From DASUXA01 sp036378155 (lineage in GTDB: Bacteria; Actinomycetota; Actinomycetes; Mycobacteriales; Micromonosporaceae): 21,040 nt of DNA. The translations under genes and the position numbers were made by a program. The notes beneath the pieces were generated by a model. It saw nothing but the letters and a program-made list of their open reading frames with translations. It ran no database searches and had not been told where the DNA came from. The DNA lies in assembly GCA_036378155.1 (NCBI GenBank), contig DASUXA010000108.1, positions 1 to 21,040 of the forward strand, in the 5' to 3' direction. The first letter of the stretch is position 1. Each line of letters begins with the position of its first letter. Positions 1 to 6,384 of this stretch are shown here, piece after piece.

Positions 1-94
1 GGGGGGCGCCCCCCACCGCAGGGCGACCCACGCCCTGGGGCAAGGCGGTGGTGGGTCTTGACAGGGGCGACCCACCGCCCTGGGCTATGCGGTG
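1..94. repeat. Tandem imperfect hairpin repeat, two units
   Basis: The window opens with a 14-base perfect GC palindrome (1-14). Two similar units follow, near 19-51 and 62-94, about 43 bases apart. Each contains CAGGGCG, a short loop reading about ACCCA, then CGCCCTG. In unit 1 the stem is a perfect 7 bp (19-25 with 31-37) around a 5-base loop. Unit 2 has one extra G in the left arm. An outer pairing (13-18 with 46-51) can enclose the first stem. It may be the terminator region of a gene lying before the window, or a small intergenic repeat. Confidence 0.5.
58..91 (+). promoter_or_regulatory. Possible promoter for the first membrane-protein gene
   Basis: A perfect TTGACA lies at 58-63. The only -10-like hexamer nearby is TATGCG at 86-91, giving a 22-base spacer that is longer than sigma-70-type promoters normally allow. 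It sits inside the second hairpin repeat unit. The call rests mainly on the -35 match, so it is weak. Confidence 0.25.
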
Positions 95-193
95 CAATCG
101 CGCGGCGGCGGCGCGCAGCCGATCCCGGTACCGGGTCGCCGAACGTTGCCCACTCCGACTACGGTGACGGCATTCGCTGTGGGAGGGATGACC

Positions 194-1000
194 GTGGCCG
201 ATACCGTTTCGCCAGTCGGGGGCGCGAGGCAGCGACCCACCGTGGTCACCGTGGCCGCCTGGCTGCTGTACCTGGTAGCCGCGCTGGTCGTGGTGTCGGC
301 GGTGATCGCGGTCGCCGAGTTGTCCACCATCGTCGAGGCGACCCGTAAGGCGTACGAAAGCGTGCCGGAGTTCGGTTCGAGTGTTGCCGGACCGTTTTCG
401 AGCGTGGCGCGGGCAGCCGGAATCGTCGGCGCGATCGTGGACGTGCTGATCGCGGTCGGTCTGGTGGTCCTCGCCCGGTTCGACCTTGCCGGTAACCACG
501 TCGCCCGCATCCTGACCTGGGTCTTCGGCGGTATCGGCGTCCTGTGCTGCAGTTGCGGCGCGACCGGCAACGCGGTCAACAGCTTCGCCAGCGGGTTCGG
601 CGCGGGCGCGAACGGCGGCACGTCGACCGACGCCCAGCGGGTACAGGAGCAGATCACCGCGGCGATGCCTGGCTGGTACCGCCCGCTGACCGTCACGCTC
701 AGCCTGCTCTCCGCGTTGGCGCTGATCGTCGTGGTCATCCTGCTGTCGCTGCCCGCCGCGAACCAGTACTTCCGCAAGCCCGAGCCGGCGGCGTGGCCGG
801 GCGGGCAGCCCGGTTACCCGAGCTACCCGCAGGTGCCGGGGTACCCTCCGGCCGGGCAGCCGTACCAGTGGTCGGGTGGTCCCACCTCGCCGGGTGCGCC
901 GGGCGGTCCGACCCCGCCGGGCGGTCCGACCCCGCCGAGTGGTCCGACGTCGCCGGGCGGACCGGGCGAGCAGCGGCCGGGCGAGCAGTCGAACGGCTGA
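194..1000 (+). CDS. Four-helix membrane protein with Pro/Gly-rich C-terminal tail
   Basis: I do not recognise a named family. With a GTG start at 194 the protein is 268 residues. I chose this start because GGGAGGG at 181-187 lies 6 bases upstream; the in-frame ATG at 188 would directly abut that site. Four hydrophobic segments are visible: one close to the N-terminus (WLLYLVAALVVVSAV), one around AGIVGAIVDVLIAVGLVV, one around ILTWVFGGIGVLCCSCG with a Cys-Cys-x-Cys cluster, and one around LLSALALIVVVILLSL. The last quarter is soluble and low-complexity, rich in Pro, Gly, Tyr and Gln, with repeats of the form GGPTPP/GGPTSP. Such tails are common on small actinobacterial membrane proteins of unknown role. 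The SDR gene begins 21 bases downstream on the same strand, so the two are probably cotranscribed. Confidence 0.8.
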   Translation: MADTVSPVGGARQRPTVVTVAAWLLYLVAALVVVSAVIAVAELSTIVEATRKAYESVPEFGSSVAGPFSSVARAAGIVGAIVDVLIAVGLVVLARFDLAGNHVARILTWVFGGIGVLCCSCGATGNAVNSFASGFGAGANGGTSTDAQRVQEQITAAMPGWYRPLTVTLSLLSALALIVVVILLSLPAANQYFRKPEPAAWPGGQPGYPSYPQVPGYPPAGQPYQWSGGPTSPGAPGGPTPPGGPTPPSGPTSPGGPGEQRPGEQSNG

Positions 1001-1021
1001 CGTTGCTCGGGTGAGGCGGTC

Positions 1022-1846
1022 ATGACGGGCTCCGGGACGGCGGTTGTCACCGGCGCGACGGCGGGCATCGGCGCCGCGTTCGCGCGGCGGTTGGCCGCCG
1101 AGGGGTACGACCTCGTCCTGGTGGCCCGGGACGCGACGCGGTTGACCGGCGTCGCCGACGAGTTGACCGCCCGGCACGGCGTGACGGCGACCGCGCTGCC
1201 GGCGGATCTGTCCACTGTCGACGGTTGTGTGGCGGTCGAGCGGCGGCTGACCGACCCGGCGCACCCGGTCGACCTGTTGATCAACAACGCCGGCTTCAGC
1301 CTGAACCGGTCGTTCCTGCGCTCCTCGGTCGAGGACGAGGAACGGCTGCTGCGGCTGAACGTGTTCGCGGTGATGCGGCTGACCCACGCGGTACTGCCGA
1401 CGATGGTGGCGCGTGGAACCGGCGGGGTCGTCAACGTCTCGTCGGCGTCCGCGTTCGCGCCGGTCATGCCGGGTTCCACGTACCCGCCGAGCAAGGCGTG
1501 GGTGACGAGTTTCAGTGAGTCGTTGGCACCGGTGGCGCGGCGGCACGGGGTGACCGTGATGGCGTTGTGCCCCGGGTACACCCGCACCGAGTTCCACCAA
1601 CGGCAGGGCATCGACATGTCCGGTACCCCGGACTGGATCTGGCTGGACGCGGACGCGGTGGTTCGCGATGCGCTGCGCGACCTGCGACGTGGACGCACGG
1701 TGAGCGTGCCGGACTGGCGGTACAAGGCGGCTGTGTTCCTCATGCGCCACGCGCCGCGTCGCGTGTTCGCGCGCCTCGCCCCGGACCGGCGCGGTCTCGC
1801 CACCCCGAGTCCCACCGACAAGCGCCGGGACGGTGACGCCGAGTAA
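1022..1846 (+). CDS. Short-chain dehydrogenase/reductase (SDR)
   Basis: This is a classical SDR of 274 residues, predicted to be an NAD(P)-dependent oxidoreductase with a Rossmann fold. The cofactor loop is TGATAGIG (residues 10-17). NNAG is at 88-91, the structural Asn at 113, and the catalytic Ser falls in the SSAS stretch (140-143). The YxxxK pair is Tyr154 and Lys158 (YPPSK). CPGYTRTEF at 183-191 matches the usual PG-xx-T segment after the active site. The C-terminus is basic and hydrophilic. The substrate cannot be read from the sequence. The ATG at 1022 has a GAGG-containing stretch just upstream and follows the membrane-protein gene by 21 bases. A stem-loop about 45 bases after its stop probably separates it from pyrE. 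Similar SDRs are often found beside pyrE in actinobacteria, as I recall. Confidence 0.9.
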   Translation: MTGSGTAVVTGATAGIGAAFARRLAAEGYDLVLVARDATRLTGVADELTARHGVTATALPADLSTVDGCVAVERRLTDPAHPVDLLINNAGFSLNRSFLRSSVEDEERLLRLNVFAVMRLTHAVLPTMVARGTGGVVNVSSASAFAPVMPGSTYPPSKAWVTSFSESLAPVARRHGVTVMALCPGYTRTEFHQRQGIDMSGTPDWIWLDADAVVRDALRDLRRGRTVSVPDWRYKAAVFLMRHAPRRVFARLAPDRRGLATPSPTDKRRDGDAE

Positions 1847-1891
1847 CGGCGCTTACCGCGCGTGACAGTGATAGCTGTGATCTTGGCCACG

Positions 1892-1919
1892 ATCGATGGA
1901 CGGCCCCTCGTCGATCGAT
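1892..1919 (+). terminator. Stem-loop after the SDR gene
   Basis: Inverted arms ATCGATGGACG (1892-1902) and CGTCGATCGAT (1909-1919) pair over 11 positions with one G-G mismatch around the 6-base loop GCCCCT. It lies 45 bases beyond the SDR stop and has no U-tract, as is common for actinobacterial terminators. An operator role is possible because the arms contain the palindrome ATCGAT. The rest of 1847-2040 holds no convincing gene. Confidence 0.45.
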
Positions 1920-2027
1920 GCCCGATCAGCACCGAACTCTGCTCTTTCGTGGCTTAAATGCTGCCGGCGCGTGGCCCGGATGTACGCCTACTTGCCGGCC
2001 CGGCACGCAAGCCTTTGATTGAGCAAG

Positions 2028-2033
2028 TACTCT
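2028..2033 (+). promoter_or_regulatory. Candidate -10 element for leaderless pyrE mRNA
   Basis: TACTCT at 2028-2033 fits the TAnnnT -10 pattern and ends 7 bases before the pyrE ATG at 2041, which would place transcription initiation at or next to the A of the ATG. No Shine-Dalgarno-like sequence precedes the ATG, consistent with a leaderless message. I see no good -35 at 16-19 bases. Confidence 0.35.
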
Positions 2034-2040
2034 CGATGTC

Positions 2041-2580
2041 ATGGCCGACCGCGACGACCTGCGTAAACTCATCGCTGATCTCGCCGTGGTGCACGGCCGG
2101 GTGGTCCTGTCGTCAGGACGCGAGGCGGACTACTACATCGATCTACGGCGCGTTACCTTGCATCACGAAGCGTCGCCACTCGTTGGACAGGTGATGCTCG
2201 ATGTCACGCGGGACTGGGAGTACGACGCGGTCGGTGGTCTGACCCTGGGCGCCGACCCGGTCGCGACCGCGATGCTCCACGCCGCAGCGGCACGAGGACG
2301 GGCGCTCGACGCGTTCGTCGTACGCAAGACCGAGAAGACACACGGTCTGCAACGCCGGATCGAGGGTCCGGACGTGCGCGGGCGGCGTGTCGTGGCAGTG
2401 GAGGACACGTCGACCACCGGAAGCAGCGTGCTCACGGCGGTCGACGCGCTACGGGAAGCGGGGGCGGAGGTGGTAGGTGTGGCGGTGATTGTCGATCGCG
2501 GTGCCGGCGCGGCGGTCGAGGCGGCCGGACTCGAATACCGTTCCGCCTTTTCGCTGGTCGACCTCGGCCTCCCGGTTTAG
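2041..2580 (+). CDS. pyrE: Orotate phosphoribosyltransferase
   Basis: PyrE converts orotate and PRPP to OMP in the cytoplasm, the fifth step of UMP synthesis. The protein is 179 residues, the usual length of actinobacterial PyrE. Visible signatures are YYIDLR at 31-36 (N-terminal orotate/PRPP region), the RK pair at 95-96 followed by TEKTHG on the flexible catalytic loop, and the PRPP-binding motif VVAVEDTSTTGSS at 117-129 with the two acidic residues Glu121-Asp122. No ribosome binding site is seen; a TACTCT hexamer 7 bases upstream suggests a leaderless transcript. The gene stands between the SDR gene and arsR on the same strand. The gap to arsR contains a palindromic candidate operator, so arsR probably has its own control. 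Other pyr genes are not in this window. Confidence 0.95.
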   Translation: MADRDDLRKLIADLAVVHGRVVLSSGREADYYIDLRRVTLHHEASPLVGQVMLDVTRDWEYDAVGGLTLGADPVATAMLHAAAARGRALDAFVVRKTEKTHGLQRRIEGPDVRGRRVVAVEDTSTTGSSVLTAVDALREAGAEVVGVAVIVDRGAGAAVEAAGLEYRSAFSLVDLGLPV

Positions 2581-2594
2581 AAAATTTGCCGATT

Positions 2595-2619
2595 TGGACC
2601 TGTCCATATGCAGGCAGGT
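2595..2619. promoter_or_regulatory. Palindromic candidate ArsR operator
   Basis: Upstream of the arsR start are TGGAC-CT-GTCCA (2595-2606, perfect 5+2+5) and, overlapping it, ACCTG (2598-2602) paired with CAGGT (2615-2619) around CATATG. ArsR-family repressors commonly bind imperfect palindromes in their own promoters, so autoregulation is the natural reading. This is inference; no known ArsR consensus is matched exactly. Confidence 0.4.
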
Positions 2620-2647
2620 CGATGGTGTTGGTGGAAGGATGGAATCC

Positions 2648-3019
2648 GTGGGAACTGCGTTGGACGAAACACCACTGCCCCAGATTTCGCCGCTGGCCGG
2701 CGAACCGATCGAGCGCGCCGACGCCGAGCGTCTCGCCGGCGTCCTCAAGGCGCTGGCTGACCCGGCCCGGCTGCGGCTGCTGAGCCTCATCCAGTCGGCT
2801 CCCGACGGCGAGGCGTGCGTGTGCGACCTGACCGCGCCGCTCGGGCTGTCGCAGCCGACGGTGAGCCACCACCTGCGCATCCTGACCGAGGCGGGTCTGC
2901 TCGAGCGGGAGAAGCGGGGCGTGTGGGCGTACTACCGGCTGGTGCCGCCCGCGATCGCGGCGATCGCCGACCTGCTGACGCCGCCTCGGAAGCGGGCGAG
3001 CAAGAAGGCCGCACGCTGA
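2648..3019 (+). CDS. ArsR/SmtB-family metal- or metalloid-type repressor
   Basis: A winged-helix regulator of 123 residues. The GTG at 2648 is preferred because GGAAGG (2633-2638) lies 9 bases upstream; an in-frame ATG at 2639 would abut that site with no spacing. After a poorly conserved N-terminus, the helix GVLKALADPARLRLLSLI begins the domain, followed by CVCDL at 57-61 and the recognition helix LGLSQPTVSHHLRIL (65-79), then the wing with GVWAYYRL. CVCDL matches the ELCVCDL helix-3 thiol site of As(III)-sensing ArsR proteins, although Glu-Leu is replaced by Glu-Ala. The C-terminus is a basic tail (RKRASKKAAR). No arsenite pump or arsenate reductase is nearby, which is unusual for an arsenic sensor. 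The stop codon is followed without a gap by the candidate TTG start of the aldolase-type gene, in the same frame. Confidence 0.88.
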   Translation: MGTALDETPLPQISPLAGEPIERADAERLAGVLKALADPARLRLLSLIQSAPDGEACVCDLTAPLGLSQPTVSHHLRILTEAGLLEREKRGVWAYYRLVPPAIAAIADLLTPPRKRASKKAAR

Positions 3020-3724
3020 TTGCGTGCCGGTTCTATCCCGGGAGCGCCTGCGCGGCGCTCCCGGGGCGGGCGTGGGCAAGCCACCACCGACCTTCGAGCT
3101 GAGCTCGCCGAGGTCGGGCGCTCCGTCGTGGCCGCCGGTCTGGTCGTCGGCTCCGGCGGCAACCTGTCCGCGCGTGCGCCCGGCGCCGACTGGTTCTGGG
3201 TGACGGTGACCGGGACCTGGCTGGACCGGTTGGGTCCGGACCAGTTCGCGCGTGTCCACCTCGACGGTCGCGCCGCCACCGGGTCGCCCCGACCGACCAG
3301 CGAGTTGGCGCTGCACGTGGAGACGTACCGGGCCCGACCGGACGTCAACGCGATCGTGCACCTGCACCCGCAGACCGCGTTGCTGCTCGACCTGCTCGGC
3401 GAGCGGATCCGACTGGTCACCACGGACCACGCGTTCTACCTGCGTCGGGTCGCGCGTACCGGGTTCCGACCGCCGGGCAGCCAGGTGCTGGCTGACGAAG
3501 CCGCAGCGGCGGTCGCCGACGGTACCAACTGTCTGATCCTGGCGCGGCACGGTTGCTCGGTGCTCGGACCCACCGTCGAGTTGGCGCACAAACGCGCGCT
3601 GTACCTGGAGGAAGCGGCGCTCCTCACATACCGGGCGCTCACCCTGGGCGCGGTGGACCGGCTGACCCCGCTGCCCGACGAATTCCTCGCAAATATCGAC
3701 GCTGGTCGACGGACAGCGATCTGA
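3020..3724 (+). CDS. Class II aldolase/adducin-family protein (start uncertain)
   Basis: The conserved part resembles L-fuculose-1-phosphate aldolase and related zinc enzymes: GSGGNLSAR near residues 44-52, PTSE with Glu95 (the catalytic Glu position), HLHP with His114 and His116, and RHG with His177. Together these are the expected three zinc-binding His residues plus the catalytic acid. The substrate is unknown. The start is the odd part. The only in-frame canonical start before the conserved helix (DLRAELAEVGRSVV) is a TTG at 3020, directly after the arsR TGA, with GAAGG 11 bases upstream. Using it would translate a perfect 12-bp hairpin (3037-3065) into an atypical Gly/Arg-rich leader of about 20 residues. 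The next in-frame start is GTG 3131, which would remove the first helix. Translational coupling to arsR is plausible; a disturbed 5' end is an alternative. Confidence 0.8.
   Translation: MRAGSIPGAPARRSRGGRGQATTDLRAELAEVGRSVVAAGLVVGSGGNLSARAPGADWFWVTVTGTWLDRLGPDQFARVHLDGRAATGSPRPTSELALHVETYRARPDVNAIVHLHPQTALLLDLLGERIRLVTTDHAFYLRRVARTGFRPPGSQVLADEAAAAVADGTNCLILARHGCSVLGPTVELAHKRALYLEEAALLTYRALTLGAVDRLTPLPDEFLANIDAGRRTAI
3037..3065 (+). terminator. Perfect 12-bp hairpin at the arsR-aldolase junction
   Basis: CCCGGGAGCGCC (3037-3048) pairs perfectly with GGCGCTCCCGGG (3054-3065) around the loop TGCGC. It begins 18 bases after the arsR stop. It looks like an intergenic terminator or attenuator, yet it lies within the only plausible 5' coding extension of the following gene. 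No U-tract follows. Confidence 0.55.
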
Positions 3725-3776
3725 TCGCGTCACGTTTCCGCCGGTGGTACCACCAGCGACCGGTCCGTCCGGCCCA

Positions 3777-3804
3777 TTGCGGTACCTCGAATCGGTCCTA
3801 TCCT
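3777..3804 (+). promoter_or_regulatory. Promoter of the solute-binding/VWA gene
   Basis: TTGCGG (3777-3782) and TATCCT (3799-3804) are separated by 16 bases, close to the housekeeping actinobacterial pattern. The predicted start is near 3811, giving a short leader to the GTG at 3840 with GGGAG at 3829-3833. It marks a new transcription unit after the aldolase-type gene. Confidence 0.5.
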
Positions 3805-3839
3805 GGCGCCGGACCTTTCCCAACCCTCGGGAGTGACTC

Positions 3840-5555
3840 GTGCCAGGTCGCCACCGTCCAGGGCTGTTCGGCAGCCGCCGACTGCGCGCGCCGCTGCTCG
3901 CCGGCGCGGCCGCTGCGCTGATCGGTGTGACCGCTTTCGCGGTACGGACGGTCACCGCCGAGGCGGAGGGGTGCGGTACCGGCAACAGCGTCCGGCTCAC
4001 CGTCGCCGCCGCGCCCGCCGTCACACCCGCTATCCAGGACGTCGCCGCCCGGTGGAGCGCCACCCGACCACAGGTCGCCGGCGAATGCATCCGTATCGAG
4101 ATCAGCCCGGTCGAACCCGCCGTCGTCGCGAGCCGGCTCGCGGTGCGCGACGGCGCAACCCTCGACGTGGCTGCCTCGCCGGTACCCACCCCGCGCGAGG
4201 ACGACATCCCGGCAGTGTGGATCCCCGACTCGATTTCGTGGGTCACCCGGGTCCTCACCGTCGACCGCGACGTGTTCGACGGGGACACCCCGTCGGTCGC
4301 GATGAGCCCGGTGGTCCTCGCCATGAACGAACCCGCCGCGCGCGCCCTGGTACCGCCCGGCCAGCGGTTGCCCCTCACCCGACTCGGCGCCGCCCTGACC
4401 GCGAAGCACCCGCCGTTGAAGCTGGTCGTCGCCGACCCGCGCCGGGACGCGGCGAGCCTCGCCGGCGCCATGGTGCTGCGCGACGTCGTCGTGGTCGGCA
4501 AGGCGGACCTGCCGAAGCTCGTCGGCGTGTACCGGACCGTCGGGCACGGCATTCCGGATCAGGCGACGCTGCTCAAGGCGTTCGGTGATCCCAAGGCGGC
4601 GGCGCCGCTGTCCGAGCAGGCTGTCCTCGCGTACGACCGGGGCAACCCCGACACTGCGCTGACCGCGGTACCACTCGACCCACCCGCCCCGGCCGTCGAC
4701 TACCCGTACGCGAAGGTGGCCGGCAAGTCCCGCGCGGTGTCCCGCGCCGCCGACCTGTTCCGTCAGGCTCTGCTCGCCCCGGCGAACCGGGGCGTGTTCG
4801 CCTCGTACGGGTTCCGCCTGCCCGACGGTTCGGTGGCGCCCGGATTCCCCGGCGGACACGGCGCGATCGCCGACCGGGTCGCCACCATGCGGATCAGCGA
4901 CGCGACCAAGGTGTCCGACGTGATCGGGGTGTGGACCGCCGCGAACACCCCGTCGCGGGTGCTCGCCCTGCTCGACGTGACCTCCTCGATGACCGGATTT
5001 TTGCGTACCGCCAAGGGTCCGCGTACCCGGCTCGACGTGGAGCGCGGCGCGGCGACCGGTGGCCTGCGGATGTTCACCGACGACAGCCGCGTCGGGCTGT
5101 GGCGGTTCGCGGGCGGTATCGGCGGCGCGAAGGACTGGCGGGAGGCGGTACCGATCCGTCCGCTCACCCGAGCCCAGCGAGCCGCCCTCGACACGGCGGT
5201 CGCCCGGTCCACCGCGGCATACACGAACTCCTTCGACCTGTACGCCACGGTCCTCGACGCGTACCGGAGCATGCGCGACGGGTACGTCCCCGGCATGTCC
5301 AACACCATCGTCGTGTTCACCGACGGGCGGGACGACAAGCCCGGCGCGCCGAGTATCGACGAGGTGATGACGAGCCTGGAGAAGATGGTCGACGTGACCC
5401 GTCCGGTACGCGTCGTCGTGCTCGGCATCGGTCCCGACGTCGACCTGACCGGGTTGCGGCAGATCGCGAAGGCGACCGGCGGCAACGCGTTCCAGGTCGA
5501 CAACCCGGACGAGATCAGCCAGATCTTCCTCGCCGCGCTGCTGCGGGTGAGCTGA
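3840..5555 (+). CDS. Exported/anchored solute-binding plus VWA-domain protein
   Basis: The protein is 571 residues. A basic N-terminus and one hydrophobic segment (about 17-36) form a signal peptide or membrane anchor. Cys45 follows it, but the preceding residues (AEG) do not make a normal lipobox. Residues about 50-330 resemble a periplasmic-binding-protein fold of the extracellular solute-binding type (VRLTVAAAPAVTPAIQDVAARW, then later LVVADPRRDAASLAGA). Residues about 370-571 are a von Willebrand A domain. Its metal site reads DVTSS (Asp379, Thr381, Ser383) instead of the usual DxSxS; Thr462 and Asp495 (FTDG) are in the positions expected for the other ligands. Similar two-domain proteins occur widely in actinobacteria, where the role is poorly known, perhaps envelope-stress or ligand sensing. 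The GTG start has GGGAG 6 bases upstream. It faces the dedA operon. Confidence 0.85.
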   Translation: MPGRHRPGLFGSRRLRAPLLAGAAAALIGVTAFAVRTVTAEAEGCGTGNSVRLTVAAAPAVTPAIQDVAARWSATRPQVAGECIRIEISPVEPAVVASRLAVRDGATLDVAASPVPTPREDDIPAVWIPDSISWVTRVLTVDRDVFDGDTPSVAMSPVVLAMNEPAARALVPPGQRLPLTRLGAALTAKHPPLKLVVADPRRDAASLAGAMVLRDVVVVGKADLPKLVGVYRTVGHGIPDQATLLKAFGDPKAAAPLSEQAVLAYDRGNPDTALTAVPLDPPAPAVDYPYAKVAGKSRAVSRAADLFRQALLAPANRGVFASYGFRLPDGSVAPGFPGGHGAIADRVATMRISDATKVSDVIGVWTAANTPSRVLALLDVTSSMTGFLRTAKGPRTRLDVERGAATGGLRMFTDDSRVGLWRFAGGIGGAKDWREAVPIRPLTRAQRAALDTAVARSTAAYTNSFDLYATVLDAYRSMRDGYVPGMSNTIVVFTDGRDDKPGAPSIDEVMTSLEKMVDVTRPVRVVVLGIGPDVDLTGLRQIAKATGGNAFQVDNPDEISQIFLAALLRVS

Positions 5556-5562
5556 CCGCGAC

Positions 5563-5580
5563 AGCGGGGCTACCCGCTTT
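5563..5580 (+). terminator. Short hairpin after the VWA gene
   Basis: AGCGGG (5563-5568), loop GCTA, CCCGCT (5573-5578), followed by TT. It begins 8 bases after the stop and sits between the convergent VWA and dedA genes. The stem is only 6 bp, so the call is tentative. The remainder of 5581-5654 shows nothing else. Confidence 0.45.
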
Positions 5581-5654
5581 CGCCGGGATGTCGGCGACCG
5601 GTGTCCGCCGGGGTGACGACGGCTACCGGCGGCGCCGACGAGGGGCGCTCGGCG

Positions 5655-6371
5655 TCAGACCCGCTCCTTCACCCGGCGCTGCTGCTCCCGCCGGGCGCGG
5701 ATACCCTCGACGACGATCGGGATCACCGAGATCACCACGATCACCAGGACCACCGGCAGCAGGTACGTGTCGATCTTCTCCGGCGGGATGACCTTCTCGA
5801 TCTGCCTGGCAAGGAAGTATCCGGCGAGCAGTACCCCGTCCGTCCAGATCACGCCACCGACGATGTTCCAGATCAGGAAGCGCCGCGCGGACATCCGCAG
5901 TACCCCGGCGACCGGGTTGAGGAACGTCCGCACGATCGGGATGAACCTCGCCAGGACCACCGCCTTCGCCGGTCCGAACTTGACGAAGTAGTGCTCGGCG
6001 CGGTCGACGTACTCCTGCTTGAACAGCCGCGAATCGGGTCGGGCGAACAGCCTCGGCCCGTACTTCGCCCCGAGCCAGTGCCCGACCTGCGCTCCGGCGA
6101 TCGCGCACAGCGGCGTGACGATCAGCAGCGCCACCAGCGGCAACCGGACACCGACGAGATCCGCGGCGACCGGCGACGCGGCGACTCCCGCCAGGAACAG
6201 CAGCGAGTCGCCGGGCAGGAAGAAACCGACCATGAGGCCGGTCTCCGCGAACATGATCGTCCACACGCCGATCAGTCCGAAGGTCTTCAACCAGTCCTTC
6301 GCGTTCAGCGGGTTGAACGCGAGGTAGTCGGCGATGACGCGGGTCTTCTCGGCGGTGTCCACGGGGAGCAA
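5655..6371 (-). CDS. DedA-family integral membrane protein
   Basis: A protein of 238 residues with the DedA/SNARE-associated (VTT) core. MFAETGLMVGFFLPGDSLLF (40-59) carries the conserved acidic Glu43 and the PGDS motif at 53-56. ARFIPIVRTFLNPVAGVLRM contains the conserved Arg142 and Arg148 and the Pro-x2-AG segment. Several hydrophobic spans cover the rest, and the C-terminus is strongly basic. DedA proteins work in membrane lipid movement; some family members recycle undecaprenyl phosphate, and others affect membrane energetics. Which applies here cannot be read. The start is probably TTG at 6371, with GTG at 6362 as the alternative; neither has a strong ribosome binding site. It begins 13 bases after the DUF2127 gene stop, so the two probably form an operon. 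dedA beside fba is a recurring actinobacterial arrangement, as I recall. Confidence 0.92.
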   Translation of the reverse strand: MLPVDTAEKTRVIADYLAFNPLNAKDWLKTFGLIGVWTIMFAETGLMVGFFLPGDSLLFLAGVAASPVAADLVGVRLPLVALLIVTPLCAIAGAQVGHWLGAKYGPRLFARPDSRLFKQEYVDRAEHYFVKFGPAKAVVLARFIPIVRTFLNPVAGVLRMSARRFLIWNIVGGVIWTDGVLLAGYFLARQIEKVIPPEKIDTYLLPVVLVIVVISVIPIVVEGIRARREQQRRVKERV

Positions 6372-6384
6372 GACTACCGGTCAC

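Noticed and set aside
2489..2647. A longer ArsR protein starting inside pyrE
   Set aside because: The extension overlaps the conserved pyrE C-terminus in another frame; GGAAGG supports the GTG at 2648.
2432..4552. A minus-strand open frame of about 700 codons opposite pyrE, arsR, aldolase and VWA genes
   Set aside because: It is antisense to four genes with clear motifs, and its composition is that of a frame shadow.
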